Shown here one piece after another: positions 1 through 5,426 of a DNA stretch of 7,392 nt. The translations under genes were made by a program, and so were the position numbers. The notes beneath the pieces were generated by a model that worked only from the letters and a program-made list of their open reading frames with translations, was not told the origin of the DNA and searched no databases. Source of the DNA: Terriglobia bacterium. Its GTDB lineage: Bacteria > Acidobacteriota > Terriglobia > UBA7540. How positions within the stretch are numbered: position 1 is the stretch's first letter; each line of letters starts with the position of its first letter. Where the stretch lies: contig JALHUF010000355.1 in assembly GCA_022866195.1 (NCBI GenBank), positions 1-7,392 of the forward strand, written 5' to 3'.

Positions 1-58
1 AGTTACGGAAGCGGTAGCCGAGGAGATCTTGGAGCGTGTCCAGGGAAGATCCCGCCAT
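1..58 (-). CDS. rnc: Ribonuclease III, N-terminal fragment (cut by left edge)
   Basis: Only 19 codons are inside the window. They start at ATG (58-56) and read MAGSSLDTLQDLLGYRFRN. The ending LQDLLGYRFRN matches the first helix of bacterial RNase III, which typically reads LxxLGYxFxNPxLLxxALTHRS. The part that would confirm it (ALTHRS, then the ExxGD active site) lies off the left edge. RNase III cuts double-stranded RNA during rRNA and mRNA maturation in the cytoplasm. The ATG follows AAGG by five bases, a modest ribosome binding site. The frame stays open further upstream with a possible GTG start, but the RNase III similarity begins near the ATG. An integrase C-terminus (LQxLLGH) was considered and is less likely, because no RHT motif precedes it and the RFRN ending fits RNase III better. 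Confidence 0.6.
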   Translation of the reverse strand, partial: MAGSSLDTLQDLLGYRFRN

Positions 59-92
59 GCCTGCCTTGCGCCGTTCTGCCAATGTCTCCCAC

Positions 93-135
93 GGGGCGCC
101 TTGCCGGGCGTTCACCGCCCCGGCCGCGATGCCCC
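93..135 (-). promoter_or_regulatory. GC-rich stem-loop in the rnc leader
   Basis: Read on the minus strand, GGGGC (135-131) can pair with GCCCC (97-93). Inside it, GCCGGGGCG (124-116) pairs with CGCCCGGC (110-103) with one bulged base and a GTGAA loop (115-111). No T-run follows, so an intrinsic terminator for the upstream TPR gene is unlikely. It sits 34 bases before the rnc start. In E. coli RNase III cleaves a hairpin in its own leader to limit its synthesis; whether this hairpin does the same is inference. Confidence 0.35.
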
Positions 136-167
136 ACGGGCAATAAGGTCCAGCCGCATTAGCTCTT

Positions 168-1223
168 TCACTGCTTCGCAGGCGGCTGCATCTGCGCCTT
201 GCGTTTGCTCAGTTCCTGAACCCTCTGGTCGGCGTAGGTCTTGATCAGCGTGCCCTGACCCAGCTCGCCGGCCTTAGTAAACGCCTCAATGGCTTCGTCC
301 ACCTTGTTTAGCATCGTGCGCACTTCCCCCAACCGGAAGTAATCCTGGGGGAGCGGACGGCTGGCCATCGACACGGCCAGTTGATACTCCTGTTCCGCTT
401 TCGCCAGCTCCTCCTTGTCCGGAGGTTGGAGCGCCATCAAAGAACGTTCTAGGTGAATCATGCCCAGTGCAGAATGGGGCTCCCAGGCCACCTCCGCCTT
501 GGCCCTCTGAAACTGCTCATCGGTTTGGCCGGGCTGCATGATAAGCTGGTCAATGAGCTGGATCGACTGCTGGGCATAACCTTCCGCCTGGGCCAACTTC
601 TGTCCTTTGTCGAGGTCAGCGGTCCTGCCTAACTGAGACTGCGGCAGCATGGCGGCCATGATCAACAAGCTTAAGAGGTTGTCGGGCTTCAGCTTCAGGC
701 TCTTTTCTCCGTACTCCAGGACGCTGTTTAACGCGCTCTTCCTCTCGGCGTCATTGGGTGCCATTGCCGCCTTCTGCCGCCAAGCGTAGGCCGCACAGGT
801 GTAGACGGCGGTCAACAACTTGCTGTCGGGATGCTTCGTCTCGAACTCCTTCACCAACTGAAGGGTGCGGTCGGGATCCAGTTCGCCACGAATGGCCTCG
901 TAGCTCTGACTCTCTTCCGGCGACGCTTGCATGGCTCCCGCGGCCGAAAAGCGCGCCGCCCGGGCCGCTGGCGCCGCATTCTTGACCACGTTGATGAACT
1001 GGTCGTCCGCCTTTGCCTTGCGCAACTGCTTCTCGATCTCCGGCGTCAGTTCAAAAGCCACGCCCCGCTGTTCAATGATGGCGGCAGTCTGGGCAGGCGG
1101 CTGCTTTGACTTCAGTAAATCGATGACTTCCTTTTCCGTCAGTGGCGTTTGCGGCGGGCCTTGCGCCACTGAAGCGCACGCCGTTGCCATGACCAGGAAA
1201 ACGAGGCCCAGCATTCTTTTCAT
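168..1223 (-). CDS. Secreted TPR protein of unknown function
   Basis: 351 residues. Residues 1-20 form a short signal peptide (MKRMLGLVFLVMATACASVA) with a likely signal-peptidase I cut after SVA. C16 gives a weak lipobox (ATAC), so a lipoprotein is possible but less likely. Residues 28-82 form a compact helical segment (LTEKEVIDLLKSK, then EQRGVAFELTPE, then DQFINVVKNA). I recall similar segments at the front of secreted acidobacterial proteins, but I know no named domain for it. The rest is helical with TPR-like repeats, clearest at about 248-285 and 293-325 (YFRLGEVRTMLNKVDEAIEAF). The protein probably acts as a periplasmic protein-protein scaffold; no catalytic motif is visible. The ATG start is backed by AGGAG (1237-1233) nine bases upstream. 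It has its own promoter, so it need not belong to the sigma operon before it. The next gene on this strand is rnc, about 110 bases on. Confidence 0.8.
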   Translation of the reverse strand: MKRMLGLVFLVMATACASVAQGPPQTPLTEKEVIDLLKSKQPPAQTAAIIEQRGVAFELTPEIEKQLRKAKADDQFINVVKNAAPAARAARFSAAGAMQASPEESQSYEAIRGELDPDRTLQLVKEFETKHPDSKLLTAVYTCAAYAWRQKAAMAPNDAERKSALNSVLEYGEKSLKLKPDNLLSLLIMAAMLPQSQLGRTADLDKGQKLAQAEGYAQQSIQLIDQLIMQPGQTDEQFQRAKAEVAWEPHSALGMIHLERSLMALQPPDKEELAKAEQEYQLAVSMASRPLPQDYFRLGEVRTMLNKVDEAIEAFTKAGELGQGTLIKTYADQRVQELSKRKAQMQPPAKQ

Positions 1224-1232
1224 TGAGTATCA

Positions 1233-1237
1233 CTCCT
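1233..1237 (-). promoter_or_regulatory. Ribosome binding site of the secreted TPR gene
   Basis: AGGAG lies nine bases before the ATG at 1223. It fixes M1 rather than M4 of the MKRM start. Confidence 0.7.
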
Positions 1238-1267
1238 GTAATTGTATTAATCGGGTCCGGATTATTC

Positions 1268-1296
1268 AGCCTACCGGAATCGTTCTGCCCTGTCAA
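1268..1296 (-). promoter_or_regulatory. Promoter of the secreted TPR gene
   Basis: A perfect -35 box TTGACA (1296-1291) is followed by a 17-base spacer and TAGGCT (1273-1268), a weak -10 that keeps the conserved first TA and last T. Transcription would begin near 1261, giving a leader of about 38 bases that includes the AGGAG. The weak point is the -10 box. Confidence 0.5.
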
Positions 1297-1303
1297 TGAA
1301 GGC

Positions 1304-1326
1304 GCAGAGAAGTAACTAGGCTCTGC
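1304..1326 (-). terminator. Possible weak terminator after the sigma operon
   Basis: GCAGAG (1326-1321) and CTCTGC (1309-1304) form a perfect 6-bp stem with an 11-base loop, 24 bases after the stop codon of the 525-residue protein gene. The following bases (GCCTTCATTG) are only mildly T-rich, so termination would be inefficient. The position, just before the next promoter, is the main support. Confidence 0.25.
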
Positions 1327-1350
1327 CACCGCCCGCCTGCCGCTCAGACC

Positions 1351-2928
1351 TCATTCCTTGGACCCAAACTGTCGCTGCAAACCGTTCTGGACAGCCCTCA
1401 GGGCGTCAGGATAGGTCGCGGCGGTGAGCGAGGCCGCGCGGTACTGCCCCAGTGCCTCTTTGCGCTTCCCCTTCAGGTCGTAAAGGCGGCCTAGATAGAT
1501 GTGCGCCCAGGTGACGATGCGCAGGTCCTGCGCCGCCTCCAGGGTTTTCTGGAAATACTCTTCCGCCAGATCGGGCTTCCGGGTGTTGCTCGCCACCACC
1601 GCCAGGCCGAACAAGGCGCGTTCGCTCCTGGAGTTGAGCTTCTCGAGCACGGACTGAAAAACCGCTTTCGCCTCCAGATAGCGGCCATCGGAGATGAGAT
1701 TATCCCCCTCGTTCAGCAGCCGCTCTTCTTCCGAGAGCATCGGCGTGGTCGTGCTGGCCGCGGTCTGCGGCTTCGGGCTGAACGTCACTTTCACCAGCCT
1801 CGCTTGTTCCTGGCCGACATCGATCCGCAGGATCATGTCCTTGTACGCCAGGTTCATCGAGGCCTCCTGCTTCTCATAGGCAATCAGCGCGGAGTAGAAG
1901 TAGGGGGCCAAGATCAGACCCGCGGCGGTCATCTCCTGCACGCTCCTTTCCGCCTCGGCTGCTGGACGTTTGTCCATGCGCACTTCGACGGTGCGGACCA
2001 GGCACTCCGTCACGAGCAGAGGAAAATCCTCCTTGAAATCCAAAGCGAGCTGCGGCGCAGCGCGAGCCAGGCTGCGTAACTCCGCCTTCTGGCTGATCTC
2101 TGGTGCGTACTTCGCTGCCAAAGGATCAAGGAGAAAATGCAGGTACTGGTGCCGGATCTCGGCGATCTTCAGTTCCTTCGCCGGCGTCACAACCAGGTAA
2201 TAGTTCTGGCCATAAATCCGGGCATGCACCTGTTCCGGCGGACCCAGAAGACTCAGATAGATGGTGTAGGTGCGGCCCAGGTAGGCGCCGCTCGGAAACC
2301 GCAGATAGGCATCGGAACGCTCGATGCTCCGACGCACCAAGGGACTGTAGCGTTCAATTTCCCGCTCGTGGCGGCCCTGCAACTGCGCCCACAAATCAAT
2401 CAGATTCGCCTGCTCACAGAAGCTCTTCAGCAGCGGGACCAGGCCCTGCAGGGCCTTGGCGTCCGGAGGCAGGTCGGTCTGCGGCACGCTGAAGCGGAAA
2501 TCCGGAGGCGGCCCCAACAGCAGCGCCAAGGAGACGTACTGCCCCAGATTGCCGCCGGCGGAATCCGCTGCCTGGTGCTCCGCGAAGAACTTCCGCAACT
2601 CCGAAAGAACGGGAAGGTTCTTCTTGGCAAGGAAGGCCCGGACGTAGGTACGGGTTTCCAGTCCCGTGTCCGCGCTCGACCCATAGCCCGCCGCCGCGGC
2701 AGCCGCCAGGAAGGAGAAAAGCTGCTCGTTCGCCTCGAGCATCACGTTGCCCGGCGCTTGCGCCAAGCTCGCCGGCGGAAGCGCCAGACACGCCAGCCAG
2801 AGTGCATCCGCCAGCCATCTTACTCCTCTGCGCCGAGCCTGCCGCGACGCTCCGGAGACACTCCTGCCCCGCCCGGCACAAGACCGGCGGAGATGGCATA
2901 TATACGGCACAGGGGATTTGTGGGGCAA
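1351..2928 (-). CDS. Exported protein with degenerate HQxxH site and C-terminal TPRs
   Basis: 525 residues, third gene of the sigma operon, starting five bases after the anti-sigma stop. The start is TTG at 2928. GAGG (2941-2938) nine bases upstream supports it, and no better in-frame start exists. The N-terminus is long and arginine-rich, followed by a hydrophobic stretch ending ASLAQA (about 36-58), which looks like a signal peptide with an extended n-region. Residues about 90-385 form a domain I cannot name. It contains GRTYTIYLSLLGPP (218-231), a YYLVVTP strand (243-249), and IRHQYLHFLLDP (258-269). H260 and H264 sit as in the zincin HExxH motif, but the catalytic Glu is Gln. E308 in LVTECLVRTVE could be the third ligand. 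Residues 398-512 carry about three TPRs (GRYLEAKAVFQSVLEKL; KPDLAEEYFQKTLEAA; GKRKEALGQYRAAS). It probably acts in the periplasm, perhaps as part of the stress signal; the role is inferred from the operon. Confidence 0.75.
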   Translation of the reverse strand: MPHKSPVPYICHLRRSCAGRGRSVSGASRQARRRGVRWLADALWLACLALPPASLAQAPGNVMLEANEQLFSFLAAAAAAGYGSSADTGLETRTYVRAFLAKKNLPVLSELRKFFAEHQAADSAGGNLGQYVSLALLLGPPPDFRFSVPQTDLPPDAKALQGLVPLLKSFCEQANLIDLWAQLQGRHEREIERYSPLVRRSIERSDAYLRFPSGAYLGRTYTIYLSLLGPPEQVHARIYGQNYYLVVTPAKELKIAEIRHQYLHFLLDPLAAKYAPEISQKAELRSLARAAPQLALDFKEDFPLLVTECLVRTVEVRMDKRPAAEAERSVQEMTAAGLILAPYFYSALIAYEKQEASMNLAYKDMILRIDVGQEQARLVKVTFSPKPQTAASTTTPMLSEEERLLNEGDNLISDGRYLEAKAVFQSVLEKLNSRSERALFGLAVVASNTRKPDLAEEYFQKTLEAAQDLRIVTWAHIYLGRLYDLKGKRKEALGQYRAASLTAATYPDALRAVQNGLQRQFGSKE

Positions 2929-2933
2929 CCGGG

Positions 2934-3584
2934 CTAACCTCGGACCGTGATTCGCCGCAGGCTCAGAACCACTTGGCCGTCCGTTGGCCTGCCAAACATC
3001 GTGGCCGGGGCAAAGAGGCTGAAGTAGATCGTGCGGTCCAGGCTGCGCGTCAACTCGGGCGTGACCGGCCCGGACAAGACCTTGTAACCCATGACGCGGC
3101 CAGCAGCATCAATCTGCGTCAGCACGACGACGGCCTGGTCGCCATCGTGGAAATTGATGGGGGCCAGTTCGCGTACCCGCGGGGGCGTGACGATCTCCAG
3201 CGGAACATCCGGAATGTTCGAGGCCGGAACAACCTGCCAACCCATAAGCAGGCCAAAAAAGATGATCGCCGTCAGCACACCTCCCGAGGCCGGTATCAGC
3301 AGCGGCTGGAGGGCATTCCCACAGCGCACCCAGAGCTGGCGCAGCAGGTTGCGGTGAACCCGTTGTGATATGTGAACCCGCATGCTCAGAGCCAATGCGG
3401 GCGGCACGCGCCGCCGGGGCAACGCTTGCAGCTCCGCCTGGATAGCCTGCATCTGCTCCAGCTCCTCCCGGCAGGACGCACAGTAATTCAAGTGGAAGCG
3501 AATCGACCTCAGCGACTCCCGCTCGCAACGGTCATCGAGGTAGTCAGAAAAATGTCGGCGAATTTCCACGCATGTTTCAAACAT
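2934..3584 (-). CDS. Membrane zinc-finger anti-sigma factor with TonB-C-like tail
   Basis: 216 residues. The cytoplasmic N-terminus carries a ZAS/zf-HC2 zinc motif: C5, H31, C35 and C38. The CX25HX3CX2C spacing is the same as in the redox-sensing anti-sigma factor RsrA. Such domains bind and block the partner ECF sigma factor. One membrane helix follows at about 96-119 (PASGGVLTAIIFFGLLMGW), placing residues 120-216 in the periplasm. The end (VVVLTQIDAAGRVMGYKVLSG through VVLSLRRITVRG, about 152-216) looks like a TonB C-terminal-type beta fold, with a variable-length loop (FAPATMFGRPTDG) before the last strand. Its ATG overlaps the end of the sigma gene by eight bases, so the two are probably translationally coupled and made in a fixed ratio. 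Release could follow proteolysis, ligand binding or oxidation of the cysteines; the sequence does not decide. Confidence 0.85.
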   Translation of the reverse strand: MFETCVEIRRHFSDYLDDRCERESLRSIRFHLNYCASCREELEQMQAIQAELQALPRRRVPPALALSMRVHISQRVHRNLLRQLWVRCGNALQPLLIPASGGVLTAIIFFGLLMGWQVVPASNIPDVPLEIVTPPRVRELAPINFHDGDQAVVVLTQIDAAGRVMGYKVLSGPVTPELTRSLDRTIYFSLFAPATMFGRPTDGQVVLSLRRITVRG

Positions 3585-4215
3585 CTTGTCTTCTCACGCA
3601 ACTTCCCAGTTTCCGCTTCAACAGCTCCCGCCCGCGTAGCAGGCGCGATTTCACTGTTCCTTCCGAAACACCCAGCACCTGCGCGATCTCCTCGTAAGCC
3701 AGTCCCTCCATCTCGCGCAGCACCACCACGGTCCGATAGGGTTGGGCCAGGCTGGCCAGCGCGCGCTGCACCAGCTTCTGCCGCTCGGCTTGCTCCAGAG
3801 CCTGGTAAGGCGTCTCCGGCTGCTCGGGCGATTTCGCCAGGACCATCTCCGAGACGGCGGCGTCTTCATCCAGCGAGAAAGCTTCGCGCAGGCGACGCCG
3901 CAGCCAGCTCCGCCGATGGTTGGAAGCTTCGTGGATGGCAATCCGGTAAATCCACGTCTTGAGAGTGCTCTCGCCGTGGAAGTGCCTGATGCTCCGAAAA
4001 ACCTTGATGAAGACTTCCTGCAGGACGTCGGCCGCGTCCGTGCGCTGCTCCACAATGTGCGCCACTAGGTTGAAGACCGGGTTCTGATAAACGGCCAGCA
4101 AATAGGCGAACGCCTCTTCCGAGCCAGCCCGGAGTTCCGCGACAAGCGTTGCTTCGTGGCTGGCCGCCGGAAGCGCCTGCTCAAGCGCCACTCCCATAGG
4201 CCGCGCGGTACTCAT
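3577..4215 (-). CDS. ECF-family RNA polymerase sigma factor (RpoE-like)
   Basis: 212 residues, typical for a group 4 sigma factor. Region 2 spans about 33-105 and includes DVLQEVFIKVFRSI (63-76) and the -10-reading helix STLKTWIYRIAIHEASNHRR (83-102). A linker rich in acidic residues follows. Region 4 covers about 150-203, with the helix-turn-helix YEEIAQVLGVSEGTVKSRLLRG (174-195) that reads the -35 box. There is no separate region 3 and no C-terminal extension. It is first in an operon with its anti-sigma factor. The ATG at 4215 is only nine bases from a good -10 box, so the mRNA may have almost no leader. An alternative ATG at codon 7 is possible, but neither start has a clear Shine-Dalgarno sequence. 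I give no gene symbol because ECF subgroups cannot be told apart by eye. Confidence 0.93.
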   Translation of the reverse strand: MSTARPMGVALEQALPAASHEATLVAELRAGSEEAFAYLLAVYQNPVFNLVAHIVEQRTDAADVLQEVFIKVFRSIRHFHGESTLKTWIYRIAIHEASNHRRSWLRRRLREAFSLDEDAAVSEMVLAKSPEQPETPYQALEQAERQKLVQRALASLAQPYRTVVVLREMEGLAYEEIAQVLGVSEGTVKSRLLRGRELLKRKLGSCVRRQDV

Positions 4216-4224
4216 CTCGCACCC

Positions 4225-4253
4225 AAGATAGCAGTTCCCAACCTGAACCGCAA
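4225..4253 (-). promoter_or_regulatory. Promoter of the sigma/anti-sigma operon
   Basis: TTGCGG (4253-4248), a 17-base spacer and TATCTT (4230-4225) form a housekeeping-type promoter with an extended -10 (TGCTATCTT). The predicted start is near 4218, three bases before the ATG, so the transcript would be almost leaderless. Confidence 0.55.
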
Positions 4254-4351
4254 GACCGCGCTTGCACCTTCACTTCATTAGATTCGACACCACTGGCAGA
4301 TGGTTTGTTCCAAAAATCAAGGGGTTAGGGGCTGGGGACCAAATCTGGCTG

Positions 4352-4407
4352 TCATTCACTCAATGATTCAATGGCTCAATCGCTCAATGACCCGATGGCT
4401 CGATCCC
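4352..4407. repeat. Degenerate octamer tandem repeat, seven units
   Basis: Seven consecutive 8-base units read TCATTCAC, TCAATGAT, TCAATGGC, TCAATCGC, TCAATGAC, CCGATGGC and TCGATCCC. The consensus is TCAATGRC. The four central units are the best preserved and the ends decay. The tract lies between the divergently oriented sigma operon and the tRNA promoter and codes for nothing recognisable. Confidence 0.8.
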
Positions 4408-4411
4408 TTCG

Positions 4412-4440
4412 TTGACAGTCCCGCGTCGCCATGCTACAAA
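4412..4440 (+). promoter_or_regulatory. Promoter of the tRNA-Ala gene
   Basis: A perfect TTGACA (4412-4417), a 17-base spacer and TACAAA (4435-4440), preceded by TGC for an extended -10. Transcription would start near 4447, about 74 bases before the tRNA. It is the best-scoring promoter in the window by eye and points only at the tRNA. Confidence 0.65.
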
Positions 4441-4477
4441 GAGAAAAGCAGCGGTCAGTCGCCAGAGGGGGTTTTCT

Positions 4478-4512
4478 GTTGCTGACAACTAGCAACTGAT
4501 CACTGACAACTG
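4478..4512 (-). repeat. Heptamer tandem repeat, five units (copy 1)
   Basis: On the minus strand five 7-base units read CAGTTGT, CAGTGAT, CAGTTGC, TAGTTGT and CAGCAAC. The same heptamer family recurs on the plus strand at 6377-6411. It ends eight bases before the tRNA and would lie in its transcribed leader. It also contains an inverted repeat, GTTGCT/AGCAAC (4478-4496). Confidence 0.8.
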
Positions 4513-4520
4513 TTTTTCTT

Positions 4521-4596
4521 GGGCCTGTGGCGCAGTTGGGAGCGCGCATGACTGGCAGTCATGAGGTCGAGGGTTCGAACCCCTCCAGGTCCACCA
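4521..4596 (+). tRNA. tRNA-Ala (anticodon GGC)
   Basis: A complete 76-base cloverleaf. The acceptor stem is GGGCCTG/CAGGTCC with the G3:U70 wobble pair that marks alanine tRNAs. The D arm is GCGC/GCGC, and the anticodon stem CATGA/TCATG encloses loop CTGGCAG, giving anticodon GGC at 4554-4556, which reads GCC. The T arm is GAGGG/CCCTC with loop TTCGAAC. The discriminator base is A, and the 3' CCA (4594-4596) is encoded in the DNA. No other tRNA follows. Confidence 0.96.
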
Positions 4597-4727
4597 AGCA
4601 TTCGAATCGGTTGTAGAGGTTCCGGGTCAGACTTTCCGTCGCTGGCCGGTCTGTGAATACGTCCTTCTCCTCGGGCCAGGCCCAAGCCGTAGCTTTGCCA
4701 GAGCCAAGCTGAGCCTGGATTAGCGTT

Positions 4728-5054
4728 CTACGGATACCGGCCAGCGGTGGCGCCGCCGAAGCGGAAGGCGAAGATGAGCGCCAGGACGAGGAGTGCGCCG
4801 TAGAACCAGTCCCCGCCGCGTTGGAGCATGCGTAGGAAACAAACGATAGCGAGCGCCAGGTTGGCCAGGAAGTAGAACCCTGCGAAGGCTCGGCCCAAGG
4901 TCCGCAGGCTACGTTGCTTGGCGCCCACAACCCACCACACCAAGCCCGCGAGCAGGGTATTCAGCATCAGCACACCCAAGACGATTAGGATTGGACGCAG
5001 CGCCTCGGCGCGGGCCAGCCAATCCACCGCGACTGCTGCCAGAATGGTGAGCAT
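4728..5054 (-). CDS. Small three-helix inner-membrane protein, unknown function
   Basis: 108 residues, strongly hydrophobic. There are three clear membrane helices at about 21-43 (PILIVLGVLMLNTLLAGLVW), 55-76 and 83-99, and a weaker hydrophobic stretch at 1-13. A basic loop (GAKQRSLRTLGR, 44-55) would face the cytoplasm by the positive-inside rule. A TAG stop sits directly before the ATG, so the start cannot lie further upstream. No good Shine-Dalgarno is near it (AAAGGG is about 20 bases away), which is the main weakness. A plausible promoter at 5100-5128 supports expression. It is convergent with the tRNA gene and has no operon partner. I do not recognise the family. Confidence 0.6.
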   Translation of the reverse strand: MLTILAAVAVDWLARAEALRPILIVLGVLMLNTLLAGLVWWVVGAKQRSLRTLGRAFAGFYFLANLALAIVCFLRMLQRGGDWFYGALLVLALIFAFRFGGATAGRYP

Positions 5055-5099
5055 CTACGGCACTGCTTTTGGGGCCCTTTCAGAAACACGGCCCACCGC

Positions 5100-5128
5100 A
5101 TGGTATCAGAGACGGGTATCGCAGCCAA
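5100..5128 (-). promoter_or_regulatory. Promoter of the small membrane protein gene
   Basis: TTGGCT (5128-5123), a 17-base spacer and TACCAT (5105-5100), preceded by TGA for an extended -10. The start would be near 5093, giving a leader of about 39 bases. Confidence 0.45.
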
Positions 5129-5328
5129 GACGTTGAGAACTTCGCCCCCGTGGATTTACACCTCCCATAACAACCAGATTGCGCTGTTTGCGTAGAGGCG
5201 ACCTCTAGGTCTGCATATGCCCAACTGAAGGGACATGCCCGGGTGAAGCCGGCCTCTGCGCGCCGCATTTCTCGGCGGTGAGGAGTCGCCGCGCCAGCCC
5301 GCCACAGGCGAATTCCCCAAAGCCTTCA

Positions 5329-5337
5329 TGCTATAAT
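5329..5337 (+). promoter_or_regulatory. Extended -10 promoter of ilvE
   Basis: TGCTATAAT is a perfect extended -10 element. The -35 position (5309-5314, CGAATT) has no match, as is common when the TG extension is present. Transcription would start near 5344, giving a leader of about 83 bases. Confidence 0.6.
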
Positions 5338-5414
5338 TCCGCGGCTGCCTGCGAAGAACCTGTAATTCGGGGAAGCAAGCGGGGCAGCGAAGTTCGTCAT
5401 CATTTTGCGCCGGC

Positions 5415-5418
5415 GGAG
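5415..5418 (+). promoter_or_regulatory. Ribosome binding site of ilvE
   Basis: GGAG lies eight bases before the ATG at 5427 and confirms that start. Confidence 0.7.
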
Positions 5419-5426
5419 AAGAAGCT

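Larger units (their letters stand above)
5055..5426. other. Divergent intergenic region, 372 bases
   Basis: It carries the minus-strand promoter of the small membrane protein and the plus-strand ilvE promoter. Between them are two small dyads, GACCTCTAGGTC (5200-5211) and GCATATGC (5213-5220), which could be an operator. No convincing gene, T-box or leader peptide rich in Leu, Ile or Val is visible. Confidence 0.6.

Noticed and set aside
1..58. Integrase (tyrosine recombinase) C-terminus suggested by LQDLLGYR
   Set aside because: No RHT motif precedes it and the RFRN ending fits the RNase III N-terminus.
1..244. Plus-strand frame open from the left edge through 244
   Set aside because: It overlaps the end of the TPR gene on the other strand, is Arg/Cys/Pro-rich, and shows no recognisable motif; the minus-strand RNase III start explains the edge better.
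2137..2937. 266-residue plus-strand reading frame
   Set aside because: It lies opposite the exported-protein gene, is very rich in Arg and Gln, and has no domain pattern; typical shadow in GC-rich DNA.
4213..4238. Self-regulated ECF promoter using GGAAC (4238-4234)
   Set aside because: At 16-17 bases spacing the matching -10 would fall on the ATG itself and does not resemble an ECF -10 box.
4352..4512. CRISPR array
   Set aside because: Units of 7-8 bases directly abut with no spacers, and no cas gene is present.
4500..4685. 61-residue minus-strand reading frame across the tRNA (contains GGPGGVRTLDLMTASHARSQLRH)
   Set aside because: This is the well-known false protein produced by translating the complement of a tRNA gene.
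4660..4700. Terminator between the tRNA and the small membrane protein gene
   Set aside because: GGGCCAGGCCC (4674-4684) has a loop too small to fold as drawn and no T-run on either strand.
5344..5426. Attenuator, T-box or leader peptide before ilvE
   Set aside because: Only a 6-bp pairing (GCTGCC with GGCAGC at 5383-5388) with a long loop is seen; no Leu/Ile/Val-rich peptide, T-box motif or terminator.
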